NCBI RefSeq assembly: GCF_014639235.1 | Contig: NZ_BMFU01000003.1 | Span: forward strand, 682,001 to 746,000 | Length of the DNA: 64,000 nucleotides | From: Paenibacillus silvae | GTDB taxonomy: Bacteria; Bacillota; Bacilli; Paenibacillales; Paenibacillaceae | Reading direction: 5' to 3' | Shown here: piece after piece, positions 50,000 through 58,390 of the stretch | Layout of the letters: each line of letters opens with the position of its first letter | Position numbering within the stretch: position 1 is the first letter of the stretch | Position numbers and translations under genes: made by a program | The notes under the pieces: generated by a model | Database searches by the model: none | What the model saw: the letters and a program-made list of their open reading frames with translations, nothing else | What the model was told of the DNA's origin: nothing

Positions 50000-50991
50000 A
50001 TCACCTCCCTTTCGGGATTCAACCGATACAAACGGGATGGCCGATGTCCCGCACTGCTTGCATATTCCCCCGTCTCGATCACCCAATCTGCCATTTTGCG
50101 CCGAAAGGCAGCTGCCAGCAGTTTCTTGCCGCTAATGATCTCATACACCTTCTGCAGCGCGGTCAGTGTGAATTTCTCAGGCATCAGATTAAACGCAATA
50201 TCGGTATATTCAATTTTGGCGCGCAGCCGCTCCAGCGCATAATGAATGATTTTGGCATGGTCAAAAGCAATTCCTTGAGCCTGCAGCAGACTCAGACTGC
50301 TGCTGCGTACACGCCCCTGCACCTGCTCCTTCGTCTCTACTATGGCCGACAGCTGCTCGGTTCCGTTGCTCAACATGAGCTGAAGTCTGCACTCTGTCAC
50401 ACGCCCGAGCTCATGGATATGCCGCTTCTCCTCGATCAGCCTCTGCTCCACTCGAAACCAGCTTGCTTCACTGGCATCATCGCCGGCTTCAAGCTCCAGC
50501 TCACTGCTGTCCACCAACGCCATGTAAGAGCAGCTGATTACGCGTGTACGCGGGTCACGGCCCACATCCCCCCATGTGTAGAGCTGCTCCAGATAGATGT
50601 CATCGAGCCCCGTCTCCGTCTGTAATTCTCGCCGCGCCGCATCCTCCAGTGATTCCTGCATGGATACGAATCCCCCGGGCAATGCCCACTGGCCCAGATA
50701 AGGGTGACCTCCCCGGCGAATCAGCAGTAACCCCAGCTCAGGTTCCGCAAGCTTGCGATAGTTCTCTTGTTCTTCACTGCGAATCGTAAATACCAGCATA
50801 TCGACAGTGACTGAAGGACGTTCATAATCTCCTGCATCATATGTTCTGAGAAATTCCTCTTCGCTTATAGCCGTCAGCTCCTGCTGCAAAGAGCTCAACA
50901 CAGGTTTGCTCCGATCAAGCTGTTCTGCATGTAGTTCAGCCTGAGCCCCTGTATCACCTGCAGCTCTATTCTCTCTATCTCCACGAGACAT
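49996..50991 (-). CDS. NrtR-like Nudix-domain regulator with winged helix
   Basis: 331 aa, GGGGG site upstream. An N-terminal ~50-residue polar segment precedes a Nudix domain. Its box reads G-G-F-V-S-M-Q-E...R-R-E-L-Q-T-E-T-G-L, so the first Glu of the usual R-E-x-x-E-E is a Thr. The C-terminal ~110 residues form a winged helix (L-E-R-L-R-A-K-I-E-Y-T-D-I-A-F-N-L-M, K-F-T-L-T-A-L-Q-K-V-Y-E). This is the layout of NrtR, a repressor of NAD metabolism genes that binds ADP-ribose or related ligands. First gene of the Nudix-NADAR-PARG operon, with a three-copy repeat upstream. Confidence 0.9.
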   Translation of the reverse strand: MSRGDRENRAAGDTGAQAELHAEQLDRSKPVLSSLQQELTAISEEEFLRTYDAGDYERPSVTVDMLVFTIRSEEQENYRKLAEPELGLLLIRRGGHPYLGQWALPGGFVSMQESLEDAARRELQTETGLDDIYLEQLYTWGDVGRDPRTRVISCSYMALVDSSELELEAGDDASEASWFRVEQRLIEEKRHIHELGRVTECRLQLMLSNGTEQLSAIVETKEQVQGRVRSSSLSLLQAQGIAFDHAKIIHYALERLRAKIEYTDIAFNLMPEKFTLTALQKVYEIISGKKLLAAAFRRKMADWVIETGEYASSAGHRPSRLYRLNPEREVI

Positions 50992-51007
50992 GATTATTCC
51001 CCCGATC

Positions 51008-51046
51008 TGTTATTAACATTTTGTTATTAACAACAAGTTATTATCA
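51008..51046. promoter_or_regulatory. Triple 11-bp operator-like repeat
   Basis: TGTTATTAACA (51008), TGTTATTAACA (51022) and AGTTATTATCA (51036) repeat every 14 bp directly upstream of the Nudix regulator gene. The core TGTTA-x-TAACA is palindromic. Likely the operator of this NrtR-like protein. Confidence 0.65.
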
Positions 51047-51185
51047 ATGTAGCATATTCGCTATATGCAGGTCAAATCATGTGCAGCTCGTTTTACAGCG
51101 TACCTCCAAACGCAGCTCGGACACGCGGCTCCCTGCCTAATAACCAAGGTCATGACCATCAGAACCCCTGCACCACGCAAATATC

Positions 51186-51240
51186 AAAAAGCCGTCTCCT
51201 GGCCCTATAACATACAGAGCAAGCACGACGGCATTTTTTT
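51186..51240. terminator. Hairpin between divergent regulator and helveticin gene
   Basis: AAAAAGCCGTC and GACGGCATTTTTTT pair around a ~30-base loop. T runs on both strands allow bidirectional termination; it closes the helveticin-like gene. Confidence 0.75.
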
Positions 51241-51305
51241 CTTTCCAGTGAGTTCGTAGAACTTCATAGTGTAGTGTTCAGAGTCCAGCCAGAGGTTGAC
51301 TCAAC

Positions 51306-52313
51306 TTAAAATATGCTGTCCGGGACATAGTATATTTTCTGCCCGTTCTTTTTGTTTCCAGGGTCTGTGACAATTGTAAAGTAAACATTGCCATTCTTGT
51401 TCTGCACACCCTCAATTTCATGCTTTCCGACATTCGTTATTTTTACAAGAGTCTTATACGTGCCTGAGCTCGAAATTTTAGCAATCTGAGGTGTATCTCC
51501 TTCAGCTCCGCCGGAAGTAAATATTTGTGTTTTACCTAGCAAGTCCGCGCCCTGAAAAGAACCATTCGGTCTAATAATGCCACTGCCCGACTGCGTGAAA
51601 CTGGAAACTGCGGCTTTAATGGCAGCAGAGCTGTCCATCCGAACCTGCTTGTTCTGGTCAAGCAGCCTGTTGAGTGCAGCCGTATCATATACGGACCACA
51701 CCACCTTATCTGTGCTGGATTTTCCGCCCTCCCTCGTTTGAATCCGGAATACGGTATAATTGCTGTTGCCACCGCCATCCACTCGATATGTCGTACCCTG
51801 CTTTGAACCCTTTTTGTTCGCGTAGTTCATATAAGTGAAGCGATCCAGATCGGTATAATTCACCGTCTTACCTGCCTGATATTGAAGTCTTGCTACCTGA
51901 AGCGACCAGTACTTATTCGTTGTTGGATCTGCTTTGGAGCTAAAATAGAAATAGTTCGCTCCATTGTACGTATACATATCCAGTGTCTGGCAATGACCAC
52001 TGTTTGTAATCGTCATATGATCCACATATTCTGCATTGCTGCCTTTGATCAGCAGTCTGGAGAGATGACATGTCCCATTTACACGCTGCGTAACGTATAC
52101 ATATTTACTGGCGATATATGCCTTTTGAACAGCTTTATCATACTTGAGCCCTTTAAGATTGTACGCCAGCTTGGCCGAAGCATTGACCGTTTTTCCTGGA
52201 GAAGCGGCAAAAGCCGGCGCAACAGACACCAGCAACAGGATGAATGCAAGAAAAGAAGATATTAGTGTTTTCCATTGCATGGCCATAAAGCGGCGAGATT
52301 GATGATTAGACAT
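51306..52313 (-). CDS. Helveticin J-like secreted protein
   Basis: 335 aa, AAGGAGG upstream. Signal peptide with a hydrophobic core S-F-L-A-F-I-L-L-L-V-S-V-A-P and a cut after A-F-A-A. The mature part is all-beta, with Y-V-Y-V-T-Q-R-V-N-G-T-C-H-L-S-R-L-L-I and V-D-H-M-T-I-T-N-S-G-H-C-Q-T-L-D-M-Y. These fit the helveticin J family of class III (large, heat-labile) bacteriocins. No immunity, export or regulatory genes accompany it, so it may equally be a surface or exported binding protein. Confidence 0.75.
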   Translation of the reverse strand: MSNHQSRRFMAMQWKTLISSFLAFILLLVSVAPAFAASPGKTVNASAKLAYNLKGLKYDKAVQKAYIASKYVYVTQRVNGTCHLSRLLIKGSNAEYVDHMTITNSGHCQTLDMYTYNGANYFYFSSKADPTTNKYWSLQVARLQYQAGKTVNYTDLDRFTYMNYANKKGSKQGTTYRVDGGGNSNYTVFRIQTREGGKSSTDKVVWSVYDTAALNRLLDQNKQVRMDSSAAIKAAVSSFTQSGSGIIRPNGSFQGADLLGKTQIFTSGGAEGDTPQIAKISSSGTYKTLVKITNVGKHEIEGVQNKNGNVYFTIVTDPGNKKNGQKIYYVPDSIF

Positions 52314-52512
52314 ACCATTGCCTCCTTTTTACCTATGTTTTTTGAACATATACGCTCTGATCGGCGGCCTCTGTATTCAAACTACACCTAATAGATAATA
52401 CCATATTTTCCATATTTATAAACACCGAACTCTAAAATCGTTTACACTGTATTTTTTAATACGACTGTGCTATATTGTTTTTAATTCGTTTGTATTAATT
52501 AAGGAGGGCTTC

Positions 52513-53661
52513 ATGAAACGTATTGTCTTACTGGATATTCTTCGAGGTTTCGCCATTGTTGGAACATTAGGAACAAACATCTGGATTTTTGCTTATCTGG
52601 GTGATCTGAATCTGGTATTTGGCAATGCACTTGAGCCGTGGTGGAGTTCAGGGGATCGCTTGCTGCAGACCATCATGCTTATACTGGTGAACGGAAAATT
52701 TCTAGGCATGCTTACGCTGTTATTTGGTGCTGGCATGGAATTGAAACGTCAAAAAGCGGCTCGCGACGGGTATACCTGGCCTGGCGTTTATATCTGGTCA
52801 TGCGCACTGCTGCTGCTGGATGGTCTGCTTCATTACCTGTTCGTGATGGAGTATGATGTGCTGATGAGCTACGCTGTCACAGGTATGATTGTTTCTCTGA
52901 TCATTCATCGTTCCCGCCGTTTTATGCTGATAATGATGGGAATCGCGGGTAGCATCCACGTGATTGGTGTTACAGGAATTACAGCCCTGCTGGCACTTGA
53001 GCCCGGTTCTACCTTTAACGGAATGGATATGATTACCCGGTTATATGCCTCTGGTACGTGGCAGGAACAAGTGATGTTCCGGCTGAGCAATTTCGGATTT
53101 TTCCGGGCCGAGTCCATCGCGATTATTCCTTTGAATGTCTTTCTATTCCTGCTCGGATCACTGCTTATGCGGACAGGTGTATTCTCCAGCGATGAGCCCG
53201 GGCGTCTCAAACGCCGTAAACTGATGATCATCGGACTTGAAGCGGGTATTCCTCTGAATCTGCTGCTGCTTGTGCCAGGCGGCATGATGGACATCTGGGT
53301 ACGTTACATCAGTGCCCCCGTGCTCACGCTCGGTTATGTCGGAATCATAGCTATGATCATGGAAAAGGAAAAAATCCCTGGAATGCTGCGTCGATTCGGG
53401 GAGATTGGCAGAATGGCGCTGAGCTGTTACATTTTACAGAACATCATTGCCTCTGTACTCTTCTATGGATGGGGCTTCGGACTTGGCGGACGGCCGTCCT
53501 CTCTCTTCATTTTGTTGATGTGGCTTGGCATCTGTCTGATGTTAATGCTCTTCTCGCACTTCTGGCTGCGAAAATATAAGCTAGGTCCGGTAGAATGGCT
53601 ATGGCGCAAGCTGTCCATCTCGCCCGCACCCGGAAGCAAGTCACAGGAAACCTCAATATAA
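52513..53661 (+). CDS. DUF418 family membrane protein
   Basis: 382 aa, AAGGAGG upstream. It has the DUF418 pattern of ten or so spans. The N-terminal L-L-D-I-L-R-G-F-A-I-V-G-T-L-G-T-N matches the L-D-x-L-R-G-x-A motif of the related acyltransferase-3 superfamily. G-K-F-L-G-M-L-T-L-L-F-G-A-G-M-E follows, then a C-terminal G-R-M-A-L-S-C-Y-I-L-Q-N. The function is not established. Strong terminator after it. Confidence 0.9.
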   Translation: MKRIVLLDILRGFAIVGTLGTNIWIFAYLGDLNLVFGNALEPWWSSGDRLLQTIMLILVNGKFLGMLTLLFGAGMELKRQKAARDGYTWPGVYIWSCALLLLDGLLHYLFVMEYDVLMSYAVTGMIVSLIIHRSRRFMLIMMGIAGSIHVIGVTGITALLALEPGSTFNGMDMITRLYASGTWQEQVMFRLSNFGFFRAESIAIIPLNVFLFLLGSLLMRTGVFSSDEPGRLKRRKLMIIGLEAGIPLNLLLLVPGGMMDIWVRYISAPVLTLGYVGIIAMIMEKEKIPGMLRRFGEIGRMALSCYILQNIIASVLFYGWGFGLGGRPSSLFILLMWLGICLMLMLFSHFWLRKYKLGPVEWLWRKLSISPAPGSKSQETSI

Positions 53662-53675
53662 ATAACCTTCATGCC

Positions 53676-53748
53676 AAAAAAGGCTGTCCCACACCATAAT
53701 GATTGATCTTGATCAACGACCGATGGATGTGAGACAGCCCTTCTTGAT
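53676..53748. terminator. Terminator after DUF418 gene
   Basis: AAAAGGCTGTCCCACA and TGTGAGACAGCCCTT pair with one mismatch, with an inner TTGATC/GATCAA stem. Confidence 0.85.
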
Positions 53749-53878
53749 TGAAATTGAATAACGAACCCAGCAAGCTATACTCCCTCCTTTGTGCGCTGGT
53801 CTTACTATTTACTATAAACGGTTTGCTGTTTCTGTCTGTTGGTACAGTTCGAGGCACAAGTCTGTTTCCTCTCTCCCG

Positions 53879-55459
53879 CTATTCATTCGATTCAACAGGC
53901 AAGCACAATGTAAATGTTGATCCTGTACCAAGCTCACTCTGTACGGTAATTTTACCGTTATGATCCTGAACTATTTTTTGACAAAGCGCAAGCCCCAGAC
54001 CCGTGCCCTCCTCTTTGGTTGTAAAAAACGGATTAAAAATAGAAGAAAGCGAACTTTCAGGAATTCCGCTGCCTGTATCAGATACAGTGATAAGTACCTT
54101 ATCCCCTTCCTTCAGCATATCCATATGTACCTCTCCAGGGTCCGACATTGCTTCAAACGCATTACGAATCAGATTAATCAGAACCTGCACAATTTTATCC
54201 CGGTCCATGTTCACGTACACCGATTCATCCTTCATATCAAGGATAATTCGATGCCCTCTCGAGGCTGCGTCCGATTCAGTCAGCGACATCACACGTTCCA
54301 GACACTGTGCCAGCTTCTCCGGCTTCATATGATTGACTTGCGGCTTGGAAAATTGTAAAAATTCGCCCGTCAAATCGGTAACTCTCGTCACCTCACTCAT
54401 AATCACTTCATACCACGGTGCAATATTAAAGGCTTGTCCACGGGACAACTGCAGAAACCCTCTGATCGCAGTAAGTGGATTACGAATCTCATGAGCCATG
54501 CCAGCAGCCAATTCACCTACCGCCCGCAGTCTTTCGGAGCGAAATATCTCCTCTTCATTTTTGATCCACTGGCTGCGCTGCTGCTGTAACAGCTGGTCCT
54601 CGGCAGTGGTCATGAATTGCTGTAATGTCTGTGACAAACTCGGATAACGCGAGATGCTATAACCTACTTGCAGTCCCTGAAGCTCATTGGCCAACAAACA
54701 GGATATCCTTTCCTCAATATGCTGTATTTGCGGCAGCACGATGGCAAATCGGTCACCTGCATACCGCGAGATGCCGTAGGCTTCCGGAAACTGGCTTGTA
54801 ATCATATTGCCTGTACCCGTGATGACCGAGCACCACGGGTCTTCCGAGGCTTTTTTGTATCCGCTGAAATTATGTACATTCAAAAGCACTAACAGGAAAG
54901 ATCCCTTTTCCTCCATCGTCTTATGAAGTACCTCCATATAACCTTCATAGTTCAACAATCCCGTGAGAGGATCATGGAGAGTAAGAAACTGATTCTTTTC
55001 CCGAAGCTTGCGTTTTTCCGCTTCACTATTCATCAACGTATGATATATAACAACAATGACAACGGAGGTCAGCAGATCAAATATAGATACCAGTAAACTG
55101 TACGCATCCATCACCGAAACGTAAGAAAGTCGGATCACGGTGTACTGCAGCATAAGGAGCACAGAGATCGGCAGTGTTTGGTTGAGCTTCTGTTTGTTCT
55201 GAATCATGGAGAGGATAAGCATATAATAGAGCAGGTTACACCAGTTCAATTGACTGAAATAATGAAATGCACCAAGGATTAGCCATTGTATCACTCGTAA
55301 TACCGGATAACGCCGCTCTCCCCATATGCTCGCCACTAGCAATATACCTGTAACCAGCATCAGGATCGGATGAGATGTTTGTCCCAATATATATGAGGAT
55401 ATAATGACAAGCAGACAACCTAATGGGAATATTACCATCTTCATTGTGTAACTTAGCAA
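53879..55459 (-). CDS. Sensor histidine kinase with internal degenerate GGDEF domain
   Basis: 526 aa from TTG at 55459 (nine bases after AAGGGGG); the ATG at 55444 has a poorer site. Five or six N-terminal membrane spans (to ~155) are followed by a GGDEF-like domain at ~165-300. It keeps L-T-L-H-D-P-L-T-G-L-L-N but reads R-Y-A-G-D-R-F where GGDEF should be. Then come HisKA (G-E-L-A-A-G-M-A-H-E-I-R-N-P-L-T, ~335) and an ATPase domain with N-L-I-R-N-A-F-E-A-M, D-T-G-S-G-I-P and G-T-G-L-G-L-A-L. No response regulator is adjacent, so it is an orphan, as with KinB-like sporulation kinases. Confidence 0.92.
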   Translation of the reverse strand: MLSYTMKMVIFPLGCLLVIISSYILGQTSHPILMLVTGILLVASIWGERRYPVLRVIQWLILGAFHYFSQLNWCNLLYYMLILSMIQNKQKLNQTLPISVLLMLQYTVIRLSYVSVMDAYSLLVSIFDLLTSVVIVVIYHTLMNSEAEKRKLREKNQFLTLHDPLTGLLNYEGYMEVLHKTMEEKGSFLLVLLNVHNFSGYKKASEDPWCSVITGTGNMITSQFPEAYGISRYAGDRFAIVLPQIQHIEERISCLLANELQGLQVGYSISRYPSLSQTLQQFMTTAEDQLLQQQRSQWIKNEEEIFRSERLRAVGELAAGMAHEIRNPLTAIRGFLQLSRGQAFNIAPWYEVIMSEVTRVTDLTGEFLQFSKPQVNHMKPEKLAQCLERVMSLTESDAASRGHRIILDMKDESVYVNMDRDKIVQVLINLIRNAFEAMSDPGEVHMDMLKEGDKVLITVSDTGSGIPESSLSSIFNPFFTTKEEGTGLGLALCQKIVQDHNGKITVQSELGTGSTFTLCLPVESNE

Positions 55460-55690
55460 ATAGCCTCGCCCCCTTAGACAAAAGTCACACTAACAACAAC
55501 ATATCCACAAATATTATATCGATTATGATTAGCTGATGTTGTCGATTATTGGAAGCTAACAAAATTCGCAAGGATGTATAATTTCTCAAAACAATAGGGC
55601 ATATGAAGTAATTGTAATATAAAAAAGTGTATGATTACGCATCTCAAAATCAGTATATATACATAACCATGAAATGCATAACCAAATGAT

Positions 55691-55726
55691 CAAAGCCAGC
55701 TCTCTGAGTCTGAGGGCTGGCTTCTT
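55691..55726 (-). terminator. Terminator of mgl operon
   Basis: AAGCCAGC and GCTGGCTT form an 8-bp stem 50 bp after mglC; a T-rich tract follows on the minus strand. Confidence 0.65.
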
Positions 55727-55775
55727 TGCTGCTTTTCACTATAGATTATGCTGATGATCAGATGAGAACATGCTT

Positions 55776-56795
55776 TTATTTCTTGGCCATATACTTGCGA
55801 ATGTCGAATGCAACGGCAGCTACAATGATCAGACCTTTGATGATCAACTGCCAGTATGGGCTGACACCAATAAAGGTGAGGCCGTAGTTAATGACACCAA
55901 AGATCAGCACGCCGGCCATAACACCCGGTACGGTTCCGATTCCTCCGGCTGTCGAGACCCCGCCAACCACACACGCAGCAATGGCATCCAATTCGTACAT
56001 GTTACCATAGTTATTCGTAGCTCCACCGGTACGAGCTGCTTCCAGCACACCGCCCAGTCCATAAAGTGCACCCGCAATCGCATACAGTGCAATCAGATTG
56101 CGAGCGACATGAATACCGGATACGTGGGCTGCCTGAATATTTCCACCGATTGCATACATATTTTTACCCAGACGAATTTTGTTGAAAACAACCCAGCAGA
56201 TAAGTGCAACGCCGATTGCAATCAGCACGATATAAGGGATCGAATACCCTCCGCCCAGATCAATAAATCCAGAGCCTATCGTTGTAAAATCCGGTCTAAG
56301 CCCTCCAATCGGCTGTGACTGATTAGGCTCGGTATCGAAATAGATCGAGTTTAACCCGTACACCGCAACCATCGTACCCAGTGTGGCAATGAAAGGCGGG
56401 ACATGCAGTTTGGCTACGATAATGCCATTGACCAACCCGACAAGCAGACCTGCCACAATGCCAATGATGATGGGCAACCCCACCCACAGCTGCGGCAGAT
56501 CAGGGAAAAATCGGTTGGCATAGGTATCGATCTGCAGCATGGATGCCGATACAACCGCCGTCAAACCAACAACACGCCCGGCTGACAGATCGACGCCTCC
56601 CGTCACGAGAATGAAGGCTGCACCCAGCGCAATAATGGCCCGGGTTGAGGACTGCTGTAAAATGTCCCGCAGGGTGGAAAAGGCGAGAAAGTTCGGATCG
56701 GCAAACGCGATTCCGATCACAAGCAGGATCAGCACGATAAAAATCGCACGCTGGGCTACATATTGCTTCACTTGATTAACTAGAGTTGTATTCAT
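55776..56795 (-). CDS. mglC: Galactose-type sugar ABC permease
   Basis: 339 aa; ATG overlaps the mglA stop by 4 bp, GGAGG upstream. About ten spans with the family motifs V-T-G-G-V-D-L-S-A-G-R-V-V-G and G-N-I-Q-A-A-H-V-S-G-I-H-V, and C-V-V-G-G-V-S-T-A-G-G-I-G-T near the C-terminus, as in MglC/RbsC permeases. It moves the hexose delivered by the binding protein encoded at 58391. Confidence 0.95.
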   Translation of the reverse strand: MNTTLVNQVKQYVAQRAIFIVLILLVIGIAFADPNFLAFSTLRDILQQSSTRAIIALGAAFILVTGGVDLSAGRVVGLTAVVSASMLQIDTYANRFFPDLPQLWVGLPIIIGIVAGLLVGLVNGIIVAKLHVPPFIATLGTMVAVYGLNSIYFDTEPNQSQPIGGLRPDFTTIGSGFIDLGGGYSIPYIVLIAIGVALICWVVFNKIRLGKNMYAIGGNIQAAHVSGIHVARNLIALYAIAGALYGLGGVLEAARTGGATNNYGNMYELDAIAACVVGGVSTAGGIGTVPGVMAGVLIFGVINYGLTFIGVSPYWQLIIKGLIIVAAVAFDIRKYMAKK

Positions 56796-58315
56796 CCGTG
56801 ATCCTCCTGACCAGCCATCCGCTGTTGGGCGGCCAGCCTCATAATATGCTGCTCCGTGGCCTCGGCTCCGTCCACAATACCGGTAAGACGTCCTTCGCTC
56901 ATCACCATGATGCGGTCTGACATGCCCAGCAATTCAGGCATCTCCGAGCTGATCATGATAATGCTTTTACCTTGACGAGCCAGCTCGGTAATGATCGTAT
57001 AGATTTCGAATTTGGCTCCAACGTCAATTCCGCGTGTCGGCTCATCCAGCAGCAAAATTTCCGGGTCCGTTAACAGCCAGCGAGCCAGCAGCACCTTCTG
57101 CTGATTTCCACCTGAAAGGTTTCGAATCAAAGTGTTAACCGAAGGCGTTTTGGTCCTGAACTTCTGCGTCTGCTGCTTCGCCTCTTCACGTCCTTTCTTC
57201 TCATCCAGCAATCCCAAACGATTCTGATAGCGACCAAGGCTGGCAATAATCGTATTTTCATAGACGGATAACACCGGGAAAATACCGGTTACCCGCCGCT
57301 CTTCAGTCAGGAGCGCAATGTTGTGCCGTTTCGCTGCGGCGGGCGAATTAATTTTCACCTTTCGTCCGTGAATGGATATCGTACCGGAAGCAAGTCCGCG
57401 CAGGCCAAATAACGATTCCATCAGTTCCGTACGCTGCGCTCCCACCAGACCGCTAATGCCTAACACTTCGCCTTTACGCAAATTAAACGACACATCCCGA
57501 AATGAATTGGGCTGATTCGATGTCAATCCTTCTGCCTGGAGAATGACTTCACCGGGTACATTAAGCCGTTCCGGGAAGCGTTCACTCAGATCCCGCCCCA
57601 CCATTCGGGTAATGATCAGGTCGGTGGTCAGATCAGCGGCATCCCAGGTTCCTACGACACATCCATCCCGCATGATCGTTACTTCATCCGATATCGTTAA
57701 AATTTCCTCCATCTTGTGTGAAATATAGATGATCGACACACCACGGCTGCGCAGTTCATTAATAATGGTAAACAGCTGCTCCACTTCCTTGCCTGTCAGG
57801 GAAGAAGTGGGTTCATCCATGACAATGACTTTGGAATGAAACGATACGGCTTTGGCGATTTCCATAGATTGAATTTTGGATACAGACAACGTTCCGGCTA
57901 ATGCCCTGGGCTCAATATCCAGATTCAAGTCCTGAAACAGCGCCTTTGTATCGGCATACATGCGCTTCTCATCAATCAGCAGACCCTTCATCGGGAAACG
58001 TCCCAGCCATATGTTCTCCATCACCGGACGGTACGGAACCGGATTCAGCTCCTGATGAATCATGGAGATGCCTTTCTCCAAAGCAACCCTGGAATTTGGA
58101 ATGTCTACAGGCGTTCCTTCAATATGGATCGTGCCTGCATCGGGACGGTACATCCCGAACAAACATTTCATCAAGGTTGATTTACCCGCTCCATTCTCGC
58201 CCATCAGCGCATGAACGGTTCCCGGCTTCACCTTCAGTGTCACTTCGCTGAGTGCCTGCACACCGGGAAAAGCTTTCGAAATTCCGTTCATCTCCAGCAG
58301 ATAAGGTGACTGCAT
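56792..58315 (-). CDS. mglA: Galactose-type sugar ABC transporter ATPase (duplicated)
   Basis: 507 aa with two ATPase halves. The first has G-E-N-G-A-G-K-S-T near 38, L-S-V-S-K-I-Q-S near 145 and V-I-V-M-D-E-P. The second has a degenerate Walker A (G-L-V-G-A-Q-R-T-E-L) but intact L-S-G-G-N-Q-Q-K-V-L near 400 and L-L-L-D-E-P-T-R-G-I-D. This asymmetry is normal for MglA/RbsA. GGGGAGG site upstream. Confidence 0.96.
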   Translation of the reverse strand: MQSPYLLEMNGISKAFPGVQALSEVTLKVKPGTVHALMGENGAGKSTLMKCLFGMYRPDAGTIHIEGTPVDIPNSRVALEKGISMIHQELNPVPYRPVMENIWLGRFPMKGLLIDEKRMYADTKALFQDLNLDIEPRALAGTLSVSKIQSMEIAKAVSFHSKVIVMDEPTSSLTGKEVEQLFTIINELRSRGVSIIYISHKMEEILTISDEVTIMRDGCVVGTWDAADLTTDLIITRMVGRDLSERFPERLNVPGEVILQAEGLTSNQPNSFRDVSFNLRKGEVLGISGLVGAQRTELMESLFGLRGLASGTISIHGRKVKINSPAAAKRHNIALLTEERRVTGIFPVLSVYENTIIASLGRYQNRLGLLDEKKGREEAKQQTQKFRTKTPSVNTLIRNLSGGNQQKVLLARWLLTDPEILLLDEPTRGIDVGAKFEIYTIITELARQGKSIIMISSEMPELLGMSDRIMVMSEGRLTGIVDGAEATEQHIMRLAAQQRMAGQEDHG

Positions 58316-58390
58316 TTCATATCCTCCCCTTTCATCTGACCGGTCAAAAAAGGACGCTGCCCAAATGACATACGTCCCTCTCAGCTGCTA

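Noticed and set aside
51306..52313. Complete bacteriocin cluster
   Set aside because: Only the helveticin J-like protein is present; no immunity, transport or regulatory partners flank it.
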